Positions 24,979-34,065 of a stretch of DNA of 64,000 bases are shown piece after piece. Below the pieces are notes generated by a model. The model was not told the origin of the DNA. It saw only the letters and a list, made by a program, of their open reading frames with translations, and did not search any database. The position numbers and the translations under genes are program-made. The stretch's first letter is position 1. Each line of letters starts with the position of its first letter. Source of the stretch: Salinivibrio kushneri (GTDB lineage Bacteria > Pseudomonadota > Gammaproteobacteria > Enterobacterales > Vibrionaceae); contig NZ_CP040022.1 of the NCBI RefSeq assembly GCF_005280275.1, positions 310,001 through 374,000 on the forward strand, given 5' to 3'.

Positions 24979-25666
24979 AGATAGGGAAGAACGTCATCGA
25001 CGCCATACTGTGCACAACCTGATTGATATTACGGTTGGTGCTGTCTGCCACCATCACCGCCATCATATCTTGAATAATGATCATCTGACTCAGTAAGCGT
25101 TCGTAGCTGTAATTGGGCACCCCATTTTTGCCCATGCCATTACTCAGCAACAGCAGTTGGCCGTTGTCGTCCTTTTCATTATTCAACAACCAAGCGATCT
25201 TCTCTAGGTTTCGCGCACTGTTATAGAGTTTTTGTTGATCAATATCATCGAGCAAAAAAAACTCAAGTTGATGATTATAGCTGGCACTGATCATGCCGGT
25301 AACACCAGCCATGAGCGCAAACACGCGGTCGCCCTCAAATTCACTTGAAAAGGCTAAAGGCAACAGCGCGATACCATCCATTCCCCCTAGCTCTCGAAAG
25401 CCATTGTCAGGGCGCTCCGTTGTCATCAATTGCGCCACACGCTTTTCAATGGTCATGCCAGGCACTTTTTTAAGCTCGTGCGGGTTGCGCTTATATAACT
25501 TCACGATGAGCGCTTCGCTGAGATCACGAATTTCAGCAATGTGAATATCGGTAATTAAATCCATGTCTGACTTGGCCAGATTTTTAATATCAAATGGCCG
25601 ACCAAGCTTTTGCGCGCACCCTGTGAGGCTAAGCAATAACACGCTCATCCATACCCAGCGCATCAT
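24977..25666 (-). CDS. predicted lipoprotein of unknown function
   Basis: A 229-residue protein with a type II signal sequence: MMRWVWMSVLLLSLTGC, lipobox LTGC with the acylated Cys at 17, followed by A-Q, which favours sorting to the outer membrane. The mature part is mainly helical with one small glycine-rich hydrophobic stretch (FALMAGVTGMISASYN). I recognise no family. RBS AAGGATG is upstream. It is monocistronic and convergent with the SDR pair. Confidence 0.75.
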   Translation of the reverse strand: MMRWVWMSVLLLSLTGCAQKLGRPFDIKNLAKSDMDLITDIHIAEIRDLSEALIVKLYKRNPHELKKVPGMTIEKRVAQLMTTERPDNGFRELGGMDGIALLPLAFSSEFEGDRVFALMAGVTGMISASYNHQLEFFLLDDIDQQKLYNSARNLEKIAWLLNNEKDDNGQLLLLSNGMGKNGVPNYSYERLLSQMIIIQDMMAVMVADSTNRNINQVVHSMASMTFFPI

Positions 25667-25859
25667 AACAACATCCTTGCATCCTCTAACTCGGCGCTAG
25701 CATAACGATTTACGCCCGCTCGGTGCACTCCTAGAAAAAATCTTGTATGGAATATCACACTTTTAGCGTCTAACGGGCGCTGCAATCATCAATTTACGTT
25801 AAACCGTTTTGAGCCAATATCTCCTCCCATTGGCGGCAAACAACGCAAAGAAACGATAA

Positions 25860-27053
25860 TCATCGCAGCATCGCGGCGCAATCAGCGGCAATAACACGCT
25901 CTTCATCAGTGGGGATCACCCACACACCGATCTGACTATCCGATGCGGATATACAGGCTTGATTGGCTTGATTGGCCGACGCATCCAAGCGCATGCCTAG
26001 CCAATCACACTGTGCCACCACACGCTCGCGCACAGGTGCAGCATGCTCGCCAATCCCAGCGGTGAACACCAGATGATCGACACCGCCCATTGCCGCACAC
26101 AGGCTACCGATTTCTCGCGCAATTCGATAACAATAGTGCGCTATCGCCTGTTTGGCTCTGGGTTTATCACTGCATAATAAAGTGCGCATATCACTGCTGA
26201 TCCCCGATAAGCCTAATAGACCCGACTCTTTATACAAAAGTGTGCTGACGTCGTCGGGTGTCATTCCTTCTTCGGTGATCAGGTGCAGCACCAATCCCGC
26301 ATCAATGGCGCCACTTCGCGTGCCCATGGGTAAGCCTTCCAGCGCCGTAAAGCCCATGGTGGAAGCCACACTTTGCCGTGATTGGATAGCACACAAACTC
26401 GCACCATTACCAAGATGTGCAACAATCACTTTAGCGTCGCGATCAAAATCAGGGATCACCTCGGGTAAGCAGCGCGAGATGAAGTCATAGGACAAGCCAT
26501 GAAAGCCATACCGTTGAAAGCCTCTGTCATACATTGGATAAGGAAGCGCAAATTGACGCGCTTCCTTTGGCTGCTTGGCATGAAAGGCGGTATCGAAACA
26601 GGCAATCTGGCGCATATCGGGTAATCGCGTTTGCAATGCTTTAATCGGAGCAAGGCTATAAGGCTGATGAAGCGGTGCTAGCGAGGTTAATGCCTCCAAA
26701 AGCTTGACGCTGCGCGCATCAAGAGGCGTTGATTGCTGAAAATGCCTCCCCCCGTGAACCACACGGTGACCGACGGCGACAATATCGTCCAACAGCCCGT
26801 GGCGCTCTAACCAGACGAGTAACGACGCGACAGCAGTATGATGGTCCGGCGCAGAGCCCGGGGAGACCGTACTGATCCCCGGCTTATGGCGGGTCATTGA
26901 TACATCGTAGCGATCGGTTCCGAGCCCTGAGAACTGCCCTTTGACTAAGACATGAACCGATGAGCCAGACCCCGAATCCACGGGGCCCTCGGTATCAAAC
27001 AATGCAAACTTTAAGCTCGACGAGCCACTGTTAATGACCAGTATGTTCGCCAT
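25860..27053 (-). CDS. ackA: acetate/propionate family kinase
   Basis: A 397-residue ASKHA-fold kinase: ILVINSGSSSLKF at the start, GHRVVHGG near 95, CFDTAFH around 150, HLGNGASLCAI near 210 and TAGIGEHAA near 325. These are the signature segments of acetate kinase. It catalyses acyl phosphate plus ADP to carboxylate plus ATP, reversibly. It starts 7 bases after the MaoC-PTA gene and is clearly co-transcribed with it and the FabI-like gene. That context, unlike the housekeeping ackA-pta pair, suggests a specialised acyl substrate (acetate, propionate or butyrate). Confidence 0.9.
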   Translation of the reverse strand: MANILVINSGSSSLKFALFDTEGPVDSGSGSSVHVLVKGQFSGLGTDRYDVSMTRHKPGISTVSPGSAPDHHTAVASLLVWLERHGLLDDIVAVGHRVVHGGRHFQQSTPLDARSVKLLEALTSLAPLHQPYSLAPIKALQTRLPDMRQIACFDTAFHAKQPKEARQFALPYPMYDRGFQRYGFHGLSYDFISRCLPEVIPDFDRDAKVIVAHLGNGASLCAIQSRQSVASTMGFTALEGLPMGTRSGAIDAGLVLHLITEEGMTPDDVSTLLYKESGLLGLSGISSDMRTLLCSDKPRAKQAIAHYCYRIAREIGSLCAAMGGVDHLVFTAGIGEHAAPVRERVVAQCDWLGMRLDASANQANQACISASDSQIGVWVIPTDEERVIAADCAAMLR

Positions 27054-27060
27054 CGTCGCC

Positions 27061-28479
27061 CTACTTATACTTATTCAGTGCTTTTCGTTGATGCTCCGCA
27101 AGCAACAACGCCAGCGCGCTCGACGCAATACGGGTTAGTGCATCATCGGCACGGCTGGTGAGCATAATGGGCACACGCGCCCCCACCACCACACCCGCGC
27201 CGGTGGCATCGGCAAGATAGCTCAATTGTTTCATCAACATATTGGCGGCCTCAAGATCGGGCGCCACCAGAATATCCGCACACCCTGCAACCGGGGAGTC
27301 AATCCCTTTGGTTACGCGAGAGTCCTCGGAAACAGCACTGTCAAACGCAAGCGGTCCGTCTAAGATACCGCCCGTTATTTGACCACGTTCCGCCATTTTA
27401 CACAGTGCCGCGGCATCGAGGGTCGCATTCAATTTCGGGTTAATGGTCTCCACGGCCGACAATATCGCCACCCGTGGATGACTATTGCCAATCGCATGAG
27501 CCAGTTCGATGGCATTTTGAATAATATCGCGCTTTTGAGCCAATCCTGGATAGATATTAATGGCGGCATCAGTAATAAATAGCGGGCGCGGGTAGGTCGG
27601 CACATCAAAGGCCATCACATGACTGAGGCAGTGCTCAGTTCTCAACCCACCTTCTCGTTTGACCACTTCGTGTAACAATTCGTCGGTATGCAGCGCGCCC
27701 TTCATTAGCGCCTCACTCTCCCCCGCACGCGCCATGGCCACCGCTTTTTCTGCCGCCGCATGACTATGAGGTGCATCGACAATGTCAAAGTCACGAATAT
27801 CCAGCTCGGCTTTATCCGCCGCCGCCATTATTTTGTCGCGAGGTCCGACGAGGGTGGGAATAATGAGCTGCTGTTTCGCCGATGCGACCGCGCCGCGGAT
27901 CGAGCTATCATCGACTGGGTGCACCACCGCGGTGTGCATAGGATCAGGGTGATCGGCCGCGGTTAAAATCGCATGCAATTGCCCGCGCTCGGATAAACGC
28001 ACTTCAGGTAAAACGGTGCGTTGACGCCGAACTTTTTTGGTGGGGGCGAGGACGCGCGCTTCCCCTTCAATCACGGTATCACCGCGTTGGTTTTCACAGC
28101 GACAGGCAAACACAATGTGGTGATGTTTTTCGTCCATTTTATCGACACGAACGGCAACGCGCAGCACATCGCCGAGCATGACAGGGGCTTTGAACGCCAG
28201 TGTTTGTCCAAGGTAGACAGTGCCGGGGCCGGGTAGTTTTGTGCCGAGTACGGTAGAAATCAGTGCCCCACCCCACATACCATGGGCAATCACTTCTTGA
28301 AAGCGACTGCTCTTAGCAAAATCATCATCCACATGAGCAGGGTTAACATCCCCCGACATGATTGCAAAAAGCTTAATGTCTTCCATGGTGAGGCGCTTTT
28401 CTAAAAACGCCTCATCGCCTAATGAAATCTCATCGTACGTCTTATTCTCGATGACTTCCTCGTTATTCGTCCCTGACAT
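27061..28479 (-). CDS. bifunctional enoyl-CoA hydratase (MaoC) / phosphate acyltransferase
   Basis: A 472-residue fusion. Residues 10-150 form a MaoC hot-dog hydratase domain with the catalytic Asp/His region in MSGDVNPAHVDDDFA and FQEVIAHGMWGG. Residues 165-465 form a phosphate acetyl/butyryltransferase domain (IPTLVGPRDKI, LMKGALHTDELLH, ITDAAINIYPG, SRVTKGIDSPVAGCADILV, VPIMLTSRAD). The second half should make acyl phosphate from acyl-CoA for the adjacent kinase, and the first half hydrates an enoyl-CoA. RBS AAGGAG is 7 bases upstream. The gene sits between a FabI-like reductase and ackA. The same trio is known in other Proteobacteria and is suspected of acyl-CoA overflow or polyhydroxyalkanoate-related metabolism. 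Confidence 0.92.
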   Translation of the reverse strand: MSGTNNEEVIENKTYDEISLGDEAFLEKRLTMEDIKLFAIMSGDVNPAHVDDDFAKSSRFQEVIAHGMWGGALISTVLGTKLPGPGTVYLGQTLAFKAPVMLGDVLRVAVRVDKMDEKHHHIVFACRCENQRGDTVIEGEARVLAPTKKVRRQRTVLPEVRLSERGQLHAILTAADHPDPMHTAVVHPVDDSSIRGAVASAKQQLIIPTLVGPRDKIMAAADKAELDIRDFDIVDAPHSHAAAEKAVAMARAGESEALMKGALHTDELLHEVVKREGGLRTEHCLSHVMAFDVPTYPRPLFITDAAINIYPGLAQKRDIIQNAIELAHAIGNSHPRVAILSAVETINPKLNATLDAAALCKMAERGQITGGILDGPLAFDSAVSEDSRVTKGIDSPVAGCADILVAPDLEAANMLMKQLSYLADATGAGVVVGARVPIMLTSRADDALTRIASSALALLLAEHQRKALNKYK

Positions 28480-28535
28480 GGCGGGCTCCTTAATAATCGA
28501 TCAAGTCAAAAAAGTGTGTGTTAGCCTCGTTGCGC

Positions 28536-29309
28536 TTAAAACCTAAGGTGATGACCAGCATCAACGTAATGGGTTAGCCCCGTCAACACACGGCCGGCAT
28601 CGGCGCTAAGGTACACCACAGCATGACCAACATCTTGTACGGTTGCCAATCGCCGAAGGGGCGAGCGCGTCTCACCATCCACGGCCAAGGCTTCAAATTC
28701 TTTTAACCCCGACGCAGCACGGGTTCTGATCGGGCCGGGGGAAATAGCATGCACCCGGATCCCTTTTGGGCCTAATTCTGCTGCTAAGTAGCGGGTGGTT
28801 GACTCAAGCGCCGCTTTGACAGGCCCCATAAGGTTGTAATTATCGACGGCTTTCTCCGCCCCATAATAGGACATGTTAAACAGCGTGCCGCCATCAGGCA
28901 TCAGTGGCTCTGCCTGTTTCGCCATACGGATAAATGAATGACAAGAAATATCCATCGCTAGCGAGAACCCCTCTCGCGAGCAATCGACCACGCGACCGTG
29001 TAAATCATCCAAAGGCGCAAAAGCAATTGAATGCACAACAAAATCAACCCGTCCCCATTTTTCCTTGGCACGCGCAAATAGTGCATCGAGTTGTTGATCG
29101 TCCTGCACATCACACAGCATCAGTTCTGGATCGCCCATGGCCGCTTTGAGCGGGGTCACAAATCGCTCTGCCTTGGGTGTGCCATAAGTGACCAGCACAT
29201 CGGCACCCGCTTGGCTCAGCGCTTGAGCACACCCAAACGCAATGCTGTTTTCATTGGCCAGTCCGGCGACAATGCCGACTTTACCTGCAAGTGAAAAAGG
29301 ATGTTCCAC
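28536..29309 (-). CDS. FabI-like enoyl-ACP reductase, SDR family
   Basis: A 257-residue protein starting at a GTG with GGGAGA as RBS. It shows the FabI variant of the SDR fold: GIVAGLANENSIAFG in place of the usual glycine motif, VVHSIAFAP, and the active-site spacing in NMSYYGAEKAVDNYNLMGPVKAALE (Tyr, then Lys at Y-x6-K). It would reduce enoyl-ACP or enoyl-CoA with NAD(P)H. It is first in the FabI/MaoC-PTA/AckA cluster, which makes a role in short-chain acyl-CoA conversion more likely than essential fatty-acid synthesis. About 315 bases upstream are gene-free. Confidence 0.85.
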   Translation of the reverse strand: MEHPFSLAGKVGIVAGLANENSIAFGCAQALSQAGADVLVTYGTPKAERFVTPLKAAMGDPELMLCDVQDDQQLDALFARAKEKWGRVDFVVHSIAFAPLDDLHGRVVDCSREGFSLAMDISCHSFIRMAKQAEPLMPDGGTLFNMSYYGAEKAVDNYNLMGPVKAALESTTRYLAAELGPKGIRVHAISPGPIRTRAASGLKEFEALAVDGETRSPLRRLATVQDVGHAVVYLSADAGRVLTGLTHYVDAGHHLRF

Positions 29310-29623
29310 AATATTCTCCCTACATTGGATAACGACGCGTTCATCGCTCAGTAACCTGAGTGATTACACTAAAACAGACATCATCCACTTTAAATCAACC
29401 GCAAACCCTCAACGTAGACTTAAATCAGCGTTAGGTGCAAAAGTATAGAAGAAAAAAGGCCGAGTGACGTGCTAGATAAAAAGACAATTTTGACAATTTT
29501 TTATGACAGCCGCGCCTTGGACCACGGCGATAAGAGCTTTCACTCTAATCGGTATTCTCGTCTCACAACCAAAAACGCCACCGCGATCAGCGGTGGCGTT
29601 TTACACAAGCGAGAAGCGTAGGA
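29310..29623. other. intergenic region upstream of the FabI-like gene
   Basis: No gene is visible. It contains the terminator of the downstream MazG-like gene (29572) and two tandem copies of GACAATTTT at 29483-29500, AT-rich and of unknown meaning. The promoter of the FabI cluster must lie here on the minus strand but I could not choose one. Confidence 0.4.
29572..29602 (-). terminator. Rho-independent terminator after the MazG-like gene
   Basis: A 13-bp stem, AAAACGCCACCGC / GCGGTGGCGTTTT, loop GATCA, T-rich on both sides (minus strand continues TTTTTGG). It lies 22 bases after the stop of the gene at 29624. Confidence 0.85.
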
Positions 29624-30211
29624 CTACGCCAACTCGGCCATCACACACTTGGCAAGGTCAGCGGGACGGTAGTAGACCGATTTCATCACCTTGCCTTCAC
29701 GGATAAGCTTGCCGTCCACACTGACATCGACGGCACATTTAGCGATGATGCCATCCTCTTTGGGGCTGGCAACGACGTCTATCCCTTTTTGCGCGTAAAA
29801 CGCTTGGGTATCGGCAAACTCTTGTTGATTGCGACAGACTTTACTCATATTGCTGCTATGCACCTCATCCCAACAGGTCACAAAATCAATACCTAGGCGC
29901 GAGGCGATTTGAAGCAAGATATCAATCATGTAGCTCACTTCGAGTTGTTCCCGGTATCCACGCGACCCCATTTGAACAGCGCGCCCCATCAGCACGTAGA
30001 CACTATCAACAATAGCGTCCACTTGCTCAACCAGCGAGTCGGCTTCCGCAAGCTCTGTCATCTCTTCTACCGCCAACGCCGTGTGCAAATCATCGGCCTT
30101 GTCATCGAGAGAATCTGGATCATTGCAGGGCAGATCAAAGGTGGTGCGAAAGGCTTCAATATCACGGTAAAGGTGGTCGTAGATCGCTTGATTGAGAACA
30201 GCAAATTTCAT
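29624..30211 (-). CDS. MazG-like / phosphoribosyl-ATP pyrophosphohydrolase-fold protein
   Basis: A 195-residue all-alpha NTP pyrophosphatase-fold protein. The metal-binding pattern E-x-x-E ... D is visible in LAVEEMTELAEA and QVDAIVDSVYVLMG (about residues 47-76), with CWDEVHSSNMSKV near 118. The C-terminal 50 residues carry the extension common to this subgroup. It probably hydrolyses a nucleoside triphosphate or modified nucleotide to monophosphate and PPi, a house-cleaning role. It is monocistronic with its own terminator. A phage-like nucleotide-modifying role is the alternative because relatives occur in phages. Confidence 0.75.
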   Translation of the reverse strand: MKFAVLNQAIYDHLYRDIEAFRTTFDLPCNDPDSLDDKADDLHTALAVEEMTELAEADSLVEQVDAIVDSVYVLMGRAVQMGSRGYREQLEVSYMIDILLQIASRLGIDFVTCWDEVHSSNMSKVCRNQQEFADTQAFYAQKGIDVVASPKEDGIIAKCAVDVSVDGKLIREGKVMKSVYYRPADLAKCVMAELA

Positions 30212-30434
30212 TTATAGGGCCCTTTGAGAAACAAACACGCATGCATTCATGCTGAAAGACAAGGGACAATACAATAGCACTGCTCATCAAGACTTAAAAT
30301 CGATCCTGATGATTCTTTGTCACCAGACAGCGTTAAAGCACAAATATCGCTCAAGCTTAGTGTACGCGCGCCGCTAACTTCTTATACTGAACCTATGATG
30401 TCAATTGCACGCTCGGTCAAAAAGGATAGTTACT

Positions 30435-30944
30435 ATGACCAAACATTTATCGCTCGCCACACTGTGTGCTGGCATGCTGCTGGCCACAACCGCACAAGCG
30501 CAAACCTCCCCGCTCAGTATCGGTGCTAGCGCAAGTGTCACCGACGTAAAATACGGCTCTCAAACGGAGACAGGTCACACTTGGGAAGTCAATGGCACCT
30601 TACGCGTGACAGATTATACGAGCTTATATACCGGATATGGCGAAACCAGCGCTGACTTTGACAATGAGAATGGCACCGAAACCAAGCTGACTTCATCCTA
30701 TATTCCGGTTGGATTACAAGTTAACTTTCCCATGTCAATGGGCAATATCTACCTACGCGGTGGCGGCAACTACTATCAAACTGAGTTCGGCACAGATAAA
30801 GATATTGGCTGGGGCGCCACAGGCACTGTGGGATTTGAATTACAGCCCACCGTTGGCCCTAAAATGGCGTTTGAATTAACCTATGCTGATAGAGGCGACG
30901 CAGAAACCAGTTCAGTCAGTGTCGGAACCAGTGTTGGCTTTTAA
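30435..30944 (+). CDS. small outer-membrane beta-barrel protein
   Basis: The ATG at 30435 has AAAGGA 9 bases upstream; a TTG at 30405 does not. 169 residues: signal peptide to about residue 22 (AQA/QTS), then alternating amphipathic strands consistent with an eight-stranded barrel (OmpX/Ail or OmpA-N-like size) ending in the outer-membrane signature Phe (SVGTSVGF). No cysteine in the mature part. The last 33 bases overlap tail-to-tail with the NRDE gene on the other strand. The function, adhesion, stress or transport, is not readable from sequence. Confidence 0.75.
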   Translation: MTKHLSLATLCAGMLLATTAQAQTSPLSIGASASVTDVKYGSQTETGHTWEVNGTLRVTDYTSLYTGYGETSADFDNENGTETKLTSSYIPVGLQVNFPMSMGNIYLRGGGNYYQTEFGTDKDIGWGATGTVGFELQPTVGPKMAFELTYADRGDAETSSVSVGTSVGF

Positions 30945-31691
30945 CGGTGTAATGTTATCGGTCACCAGCGGTAAGTGCGTGACCAATGGCCTGCTAACCC
31001 GACACGGTGCACCATCGTAATAGTACATGCTGGTCGTCGCCGAGCTGACGCGAATATGGGTGAAGCTCACCGTGCTCGCGTCGTCTCGGTGCATACAAAC
31101 AGATAAGCTACCTAATACAGGTTCGTGGCTACGATGATACTGGATTAAGCCGTGCACGGAAGGACTCGCGTGCAGGCTTGATGCCAATAGCGCTGAGCGG
31201 GTTCGACGCGCATCATCCGGTACCACCGCAGACGACACGACAGGTGGCACACACTCAATACGCTGTAAGGTTTGTCCATCCCAGTGCCACGCCTTTGGGG
31301 CCGGGCACCTAGGTGGCGTTCCAATAGGCGAAGCGGGACGAAACACCAGCAAGTTAAACGGTGAGAAATCCGTCATTGTATGCGCAGAGACGATGTGCCC
31401 AACTTGGGTTAAGTCACGTGCTCGGGCCACGGATTTAACCAGCTGACCCCGACTACGCTTGGGCACAACAGACGACTGACCTTGATAATCATTTAACAAA
31501 CAGACCAATAGTCCATGCTCATTCGCCGCTATCCAGGTTCCCATCCCATCAGGATCAATCGGCATAAGTACGCGTGTTCCCGCGATTTGATAAATTTTCG
31601 GCGGTATTGCACGGCTTCGACCTCGTGCCTCATCACGGTTAAAACACAGCTCAAACCCTTGCTCCGAGGTCAACCATGTCAGCGTGCACAT
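30912..31691 (-). CDS. NRDE (TANGO2-like) family protein
   Basis: A 259-residue protein that begins MCTLTW and has FNRDEARGRSR at residues 17-27, which is the NRDE family signature. Cys2 and the fold suggest an Ntn-hydrolase-like domain. TANGO2 relatives have been implicated in haem handling and lipid or CoA metabolism, but the biochemical activity is not settled. It starts 13 bases inside the upstream DinB-like gene, so the two are translationally coupled. Confidence 0.8.
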   Translation of the reverse strand: MCTLTWLTSEQGFELCFNRDEARGRSRAIPPKIYQIAGTRVLMPIDPDGMGTWIAANEHGLLVCLLNDYQGQSSVVPKRSRGQLVKSVARARDLTQVGHIVSAHTMTDFSPFNLLVFRPASPIGTPPRCPAPKAWHWDGQTLQRIECVPPVVSSAVVPDDARRTRSALLASSLHASPSVHGLIQYHRSHEPVLGSLSVCMHRDDASTVSFTHIRVSSATTSMYYYDGAPCRVSRPLVTHLPLVTDNITPLKANTGSDTD

Positions 31692-32227
31692 TGATGTTGC
31701 TCTCGCTGATAACTTGCTGTCGCGGCGGCGATGCCAATCTCTTTATCCAACACTTCGCCCAGATCGTGGGCTGCTGTGCGCATCATAGCAAAATGGTGAG
31801 TGGCATGACTGGCCACTGCAATCAATTCACGCATTATGGTTGAGGGGGTCTTCACTGTGTTGGAGGCATATAAGGTGACTTGTGTCGATACGTGTATCGA
31901 CTGCTTGAGTTGTTGATTAGACAGCGTGTGCAACCAGCTGGCTATGGCTTGCCACTCAGCTTGGGCAAGGGATTTATCGGTTTCTACACGATGGCCTCGC
32001 CGACGTTCATCTGCATCCATGACGCCACTGCCCTCTCCTTGGTGTAAGGCCCAATACATATCAAGCGCATGACGCATATGTTGGCCAATGGTGCTGGTAA
32101 ACCCATCAGCCTGCATACGGCTATAAGCTTCGTTCGTGACACTCGCTAGTAGCTGCTGTGCCTGATAAGCCACATCTAGGTTACCACGAATAATCGCACT
32201 ATCTGCTTTGGTTAGACTCGAATGCAT
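31679..32227 (-). CDS. DinB-like four-helix-bundle protein
   Basis: A 182-residue helical protein with three His positions typical of DinB/YfiT-like metal sites: IGQHMRHALD near residue 48 and VASHATHHFAMM near 140. The family includes thiol-dependent metalloenzymes. There is no signal peptide. It overlaps the NRDE gene by 13 bases and lies 69 bases after the ATP-grasp gene on the same strand, so it probably belongs to the same operon. The specific reaction is unknown. Confidence 0.7.
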   Translation of the reverse strand: MHSSLTKADSAIIRGNLDVAYQAQQLLASVTNEAYSRMQADGFTSTIGQHMRHALDMYWALHQGEGSGVMDADERRRGHRVETDKSLAQAEWQAIASWLHTLSNQQLKQSIHVSTQVTLYASNTVKTPSTIMRELIAVASHATHHFAMMRTAAHDLGEVLDKEIGIAAATASYQREQHQCAR

Positions 32228-32296
32228 ACCCTCACCTTAGTACATGTTGCGGCAATTTGGCGCCATCATCTTCATACAAGCAGATGTCATGCCGTT

Positions 32297-33409
32297 TTAG
32301 TCCGTTCCTGGGTATTGCTTCATCCAGCGCCTTTCTTGATACCAGGCGCGTAGCAAAGCAAACACAGAAGGTGGTTGGTGCCCCCGCAATCGCAAGCGTG
32401 CGCCAATATGGTACAAATGCCGATATTGGTGCAGAAGTGCTCTGATGGCTTGGAAATAGCCCCCCTCACTGTCCCAAATATGCGCCGGCTCACTACTCGC
32501 GCCGTTGATCTCGACAATACACAGCCCCTTCCCTTGTTGTAACGACGCGATATCGCGAAACTTGATATCGAAACGGCCGAAGTAAAAGCCATTAATGTCT
32601 TTGGCGATCGTATCTATTTTTGCCGTCAGCGCCGGCGTCACCCAAGCCGCCCCATCTTTAAAGATGGCACCGCGGCAGTGGCTACCCGAGAAGGCTAGCG
32701 GCATACGTACGCCAGCTGGTATTACCTCATCAAGCTGATGATGGTGGCGCTGATGATAAAGATGTCCACGCACAGAGGCGGCATCATGGTGTTGGATAAG
32801 CGCGGCTAAGGTGCGCTTACCATCACCGATCACAGCGGGCAAGTATTTCAACCCGAGGGAAAATATTTGCCCCCTTTCCTCGCCGGGATAGCGAATATAG
32901 AAAACCCCCGCTTCCGCGTCGTAAGGTGCCAATGCTTGGAAAATAATGTCTCTGTCGGGTGGAAATGTGCGGATATAGGCGAAGAGCTTTCTTTCCGTAT
33001 CAATGCGCTGAACACCAGCCCCTCGACAGCCTTTGTCCGGCTTAGCCACCAGCGGCATAGTGATACCTGCCTTCGCAAGTTCGGCAAGTAGCGTTTTTTT
33101 AATGCTGGGGGTGATGGCATTGGGCCGCGTCCATCGCCAATAGGCAGCGATGTATCGTTGCGCCGTGTCGCCCGCTTGAGCAAACACCTCTGATTTAGCC
33201 TCACCCACCATTCCTGAAAGGGAGATGCCTGGGTTGGCAATCAATGGCAATGTCAAACTGCGATAGTAGAGGCCAAGCCCGATTGATTGAACCACGACGG
33301 GCGTGTAGAAACACCACGCCGGCAGAAACTCAAACCAGCCCAACGGCCGTGACACAGGGTAATTGGGCATGCCAGCTTGACCGATGAGCATCATCGAGGG
33401 CTTTGTCAT
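32297..33409 (-). CDS. ATP-grasp family ligase-like protein
   Basis: The start at 33409 is fixed by an ATGA overlap with the stop of the DedA gene and by AAAAGG upstream, giving 370 residues. ATP-grasp features: MPLVAKPDKGCRGAGVQ (nucleotide-binding loop), IIFQALAPYDAEAGVFY, PAVIGDGKRTLAALI (like the equivalent segment of cyanophycin synthetase and D-Ala ligase relatives), and the metal-binding end FGRFDIKFRD ... IVEINGASSEPAH. It should form an acyl phosphate and ligate an amine or thiol. Coupling with a membrane DedA protein suggests a cell-envelope substrate, but that is inference. Confidence 0.8.
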   Translation of the reverse strand: MTKPSMMLIGQAGMPNYPVSRPLGWFEFLPAWCFYTPVVVQSIGLGLYYRSLTLPLIANPGISLSGMVGEAKSEVFAQAGDTAQRYIAAYWRWTRPNAITPSIKKTLLAELAKAGITMPLVAKPDKGCRGAGVQRIDTERKLFAYIRTFPPDRDIIFQALAPYDAEAGVFYIRYPGEERGQIFSLGLKYLPAVIGDGKRTLAALIQHHDAASVRGHLYHQRHHHQLDEVIPAGVRMPLAFSGSHCRGAIFKDGAAWVTPALTAKIDTIAKDINGFYFGRFDIKFRDIASLQQGKGLCIVEINGASSEPAHIWDSEGGYFQAIRALLHQYRHLYHIGARLRLRGHQPPSVFALLRAWYQERRWMKQYPGTD

Positions 33410-33993
33410 ACCGAACCTTTTGCGGGGGTTAACAATGCGCGACGACGAAGAAAACGATTCATCAGCACCAACGCGATAACCGCAATAGCAAAGGCCCACC
33501 CAGTGAGCTGTTTCTCTGCTAGCCATTCACTGTGCTCAATGGTGAATGCCCCCCAAAAGATCACGCCTGTCCAACAGGCGGTGGCAATCCCCACGGACAA
33601 TAAAAACGTACGAAACGGGATAAAAAGAAACCCACTGAGGCTGTAGGTGACCGTTCTAAGCCCGGGAATAAAGCGTATAAGAAACAGGTTTAAAAAAGCA
33701 TGCCGACGCAACAAGTGGCGCGCGTCACGGACGCCTTTTAGCATTAACAGACGGGCACGTAAACGCCGGTAGCGTCGCGCGTACCGGCCCAGTAAGAATA
33801 GCGCGATATCACCACTGGCAATACCAACAAAGATAGCCAGTAACGCCATAGGCCAGGCTAATACCGCTTGAACAGCAACAAAAGCGGCCAGCGCGATCGC
33901 ACCATCTTCAAAGACATACGAAGCAAATATAATCACAAAAAATAAACCCAGTGACGGTAAGGTCGCCAAACTGGGTATTATGTTCTCAACCAT
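33406..33993 (-). CDS. DedA family membrane protein
   Basis: A 195-residue protein with four to five hydrophobic segments and the VTT/DedA signature: LFVIIFASYVFEDGAI (the acidic residue in the first re-entrant region), GIASGDIALFLLGRYARR, and FLIRFIPGLRTVTYSLSGF. Recent work links DedA proteins to undecaprenyl-phosphate or phosphatidylethanolamine translocation across the inner membrane. The last codons (GGT TCG GTA TGA) overlap the ATG of the ATP-grasp gene. A joint role in envelope assembly is plausible. Confidence 0.85.
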   Translation of the reverse strand: MVENIIPSLATLPSLGLFFVIIFASYVFEDGAIALAAFVAVQAVLAWPMALLAIFVGIASGDIALFLLGRYARRYRRLRARLLMLKGVRDARHLLRRHAFLNLFLIRFIPGLRTVTYSLSGFLFIPFRTFLLSVGIATACWTGVIFWGAFTIEHSEWLAEKQLTGWAFAIAVIALVLMNRFLRRRALLTPAKGSV

Positions 33994-34065
33994 TGGCTTT
34001 CTCCTCCTTATTAATCATAGACAGAGGAAAACCCAAGTTACTTACAAATTGATGAAAAAACGCGG

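Noticed and set aside
29483-29500. Tandem GACAATTTT as a CRISPR-like or iteron repeat
   Set aside because: Only two copies of 9 bases, in AT-rich DNA; not an array.
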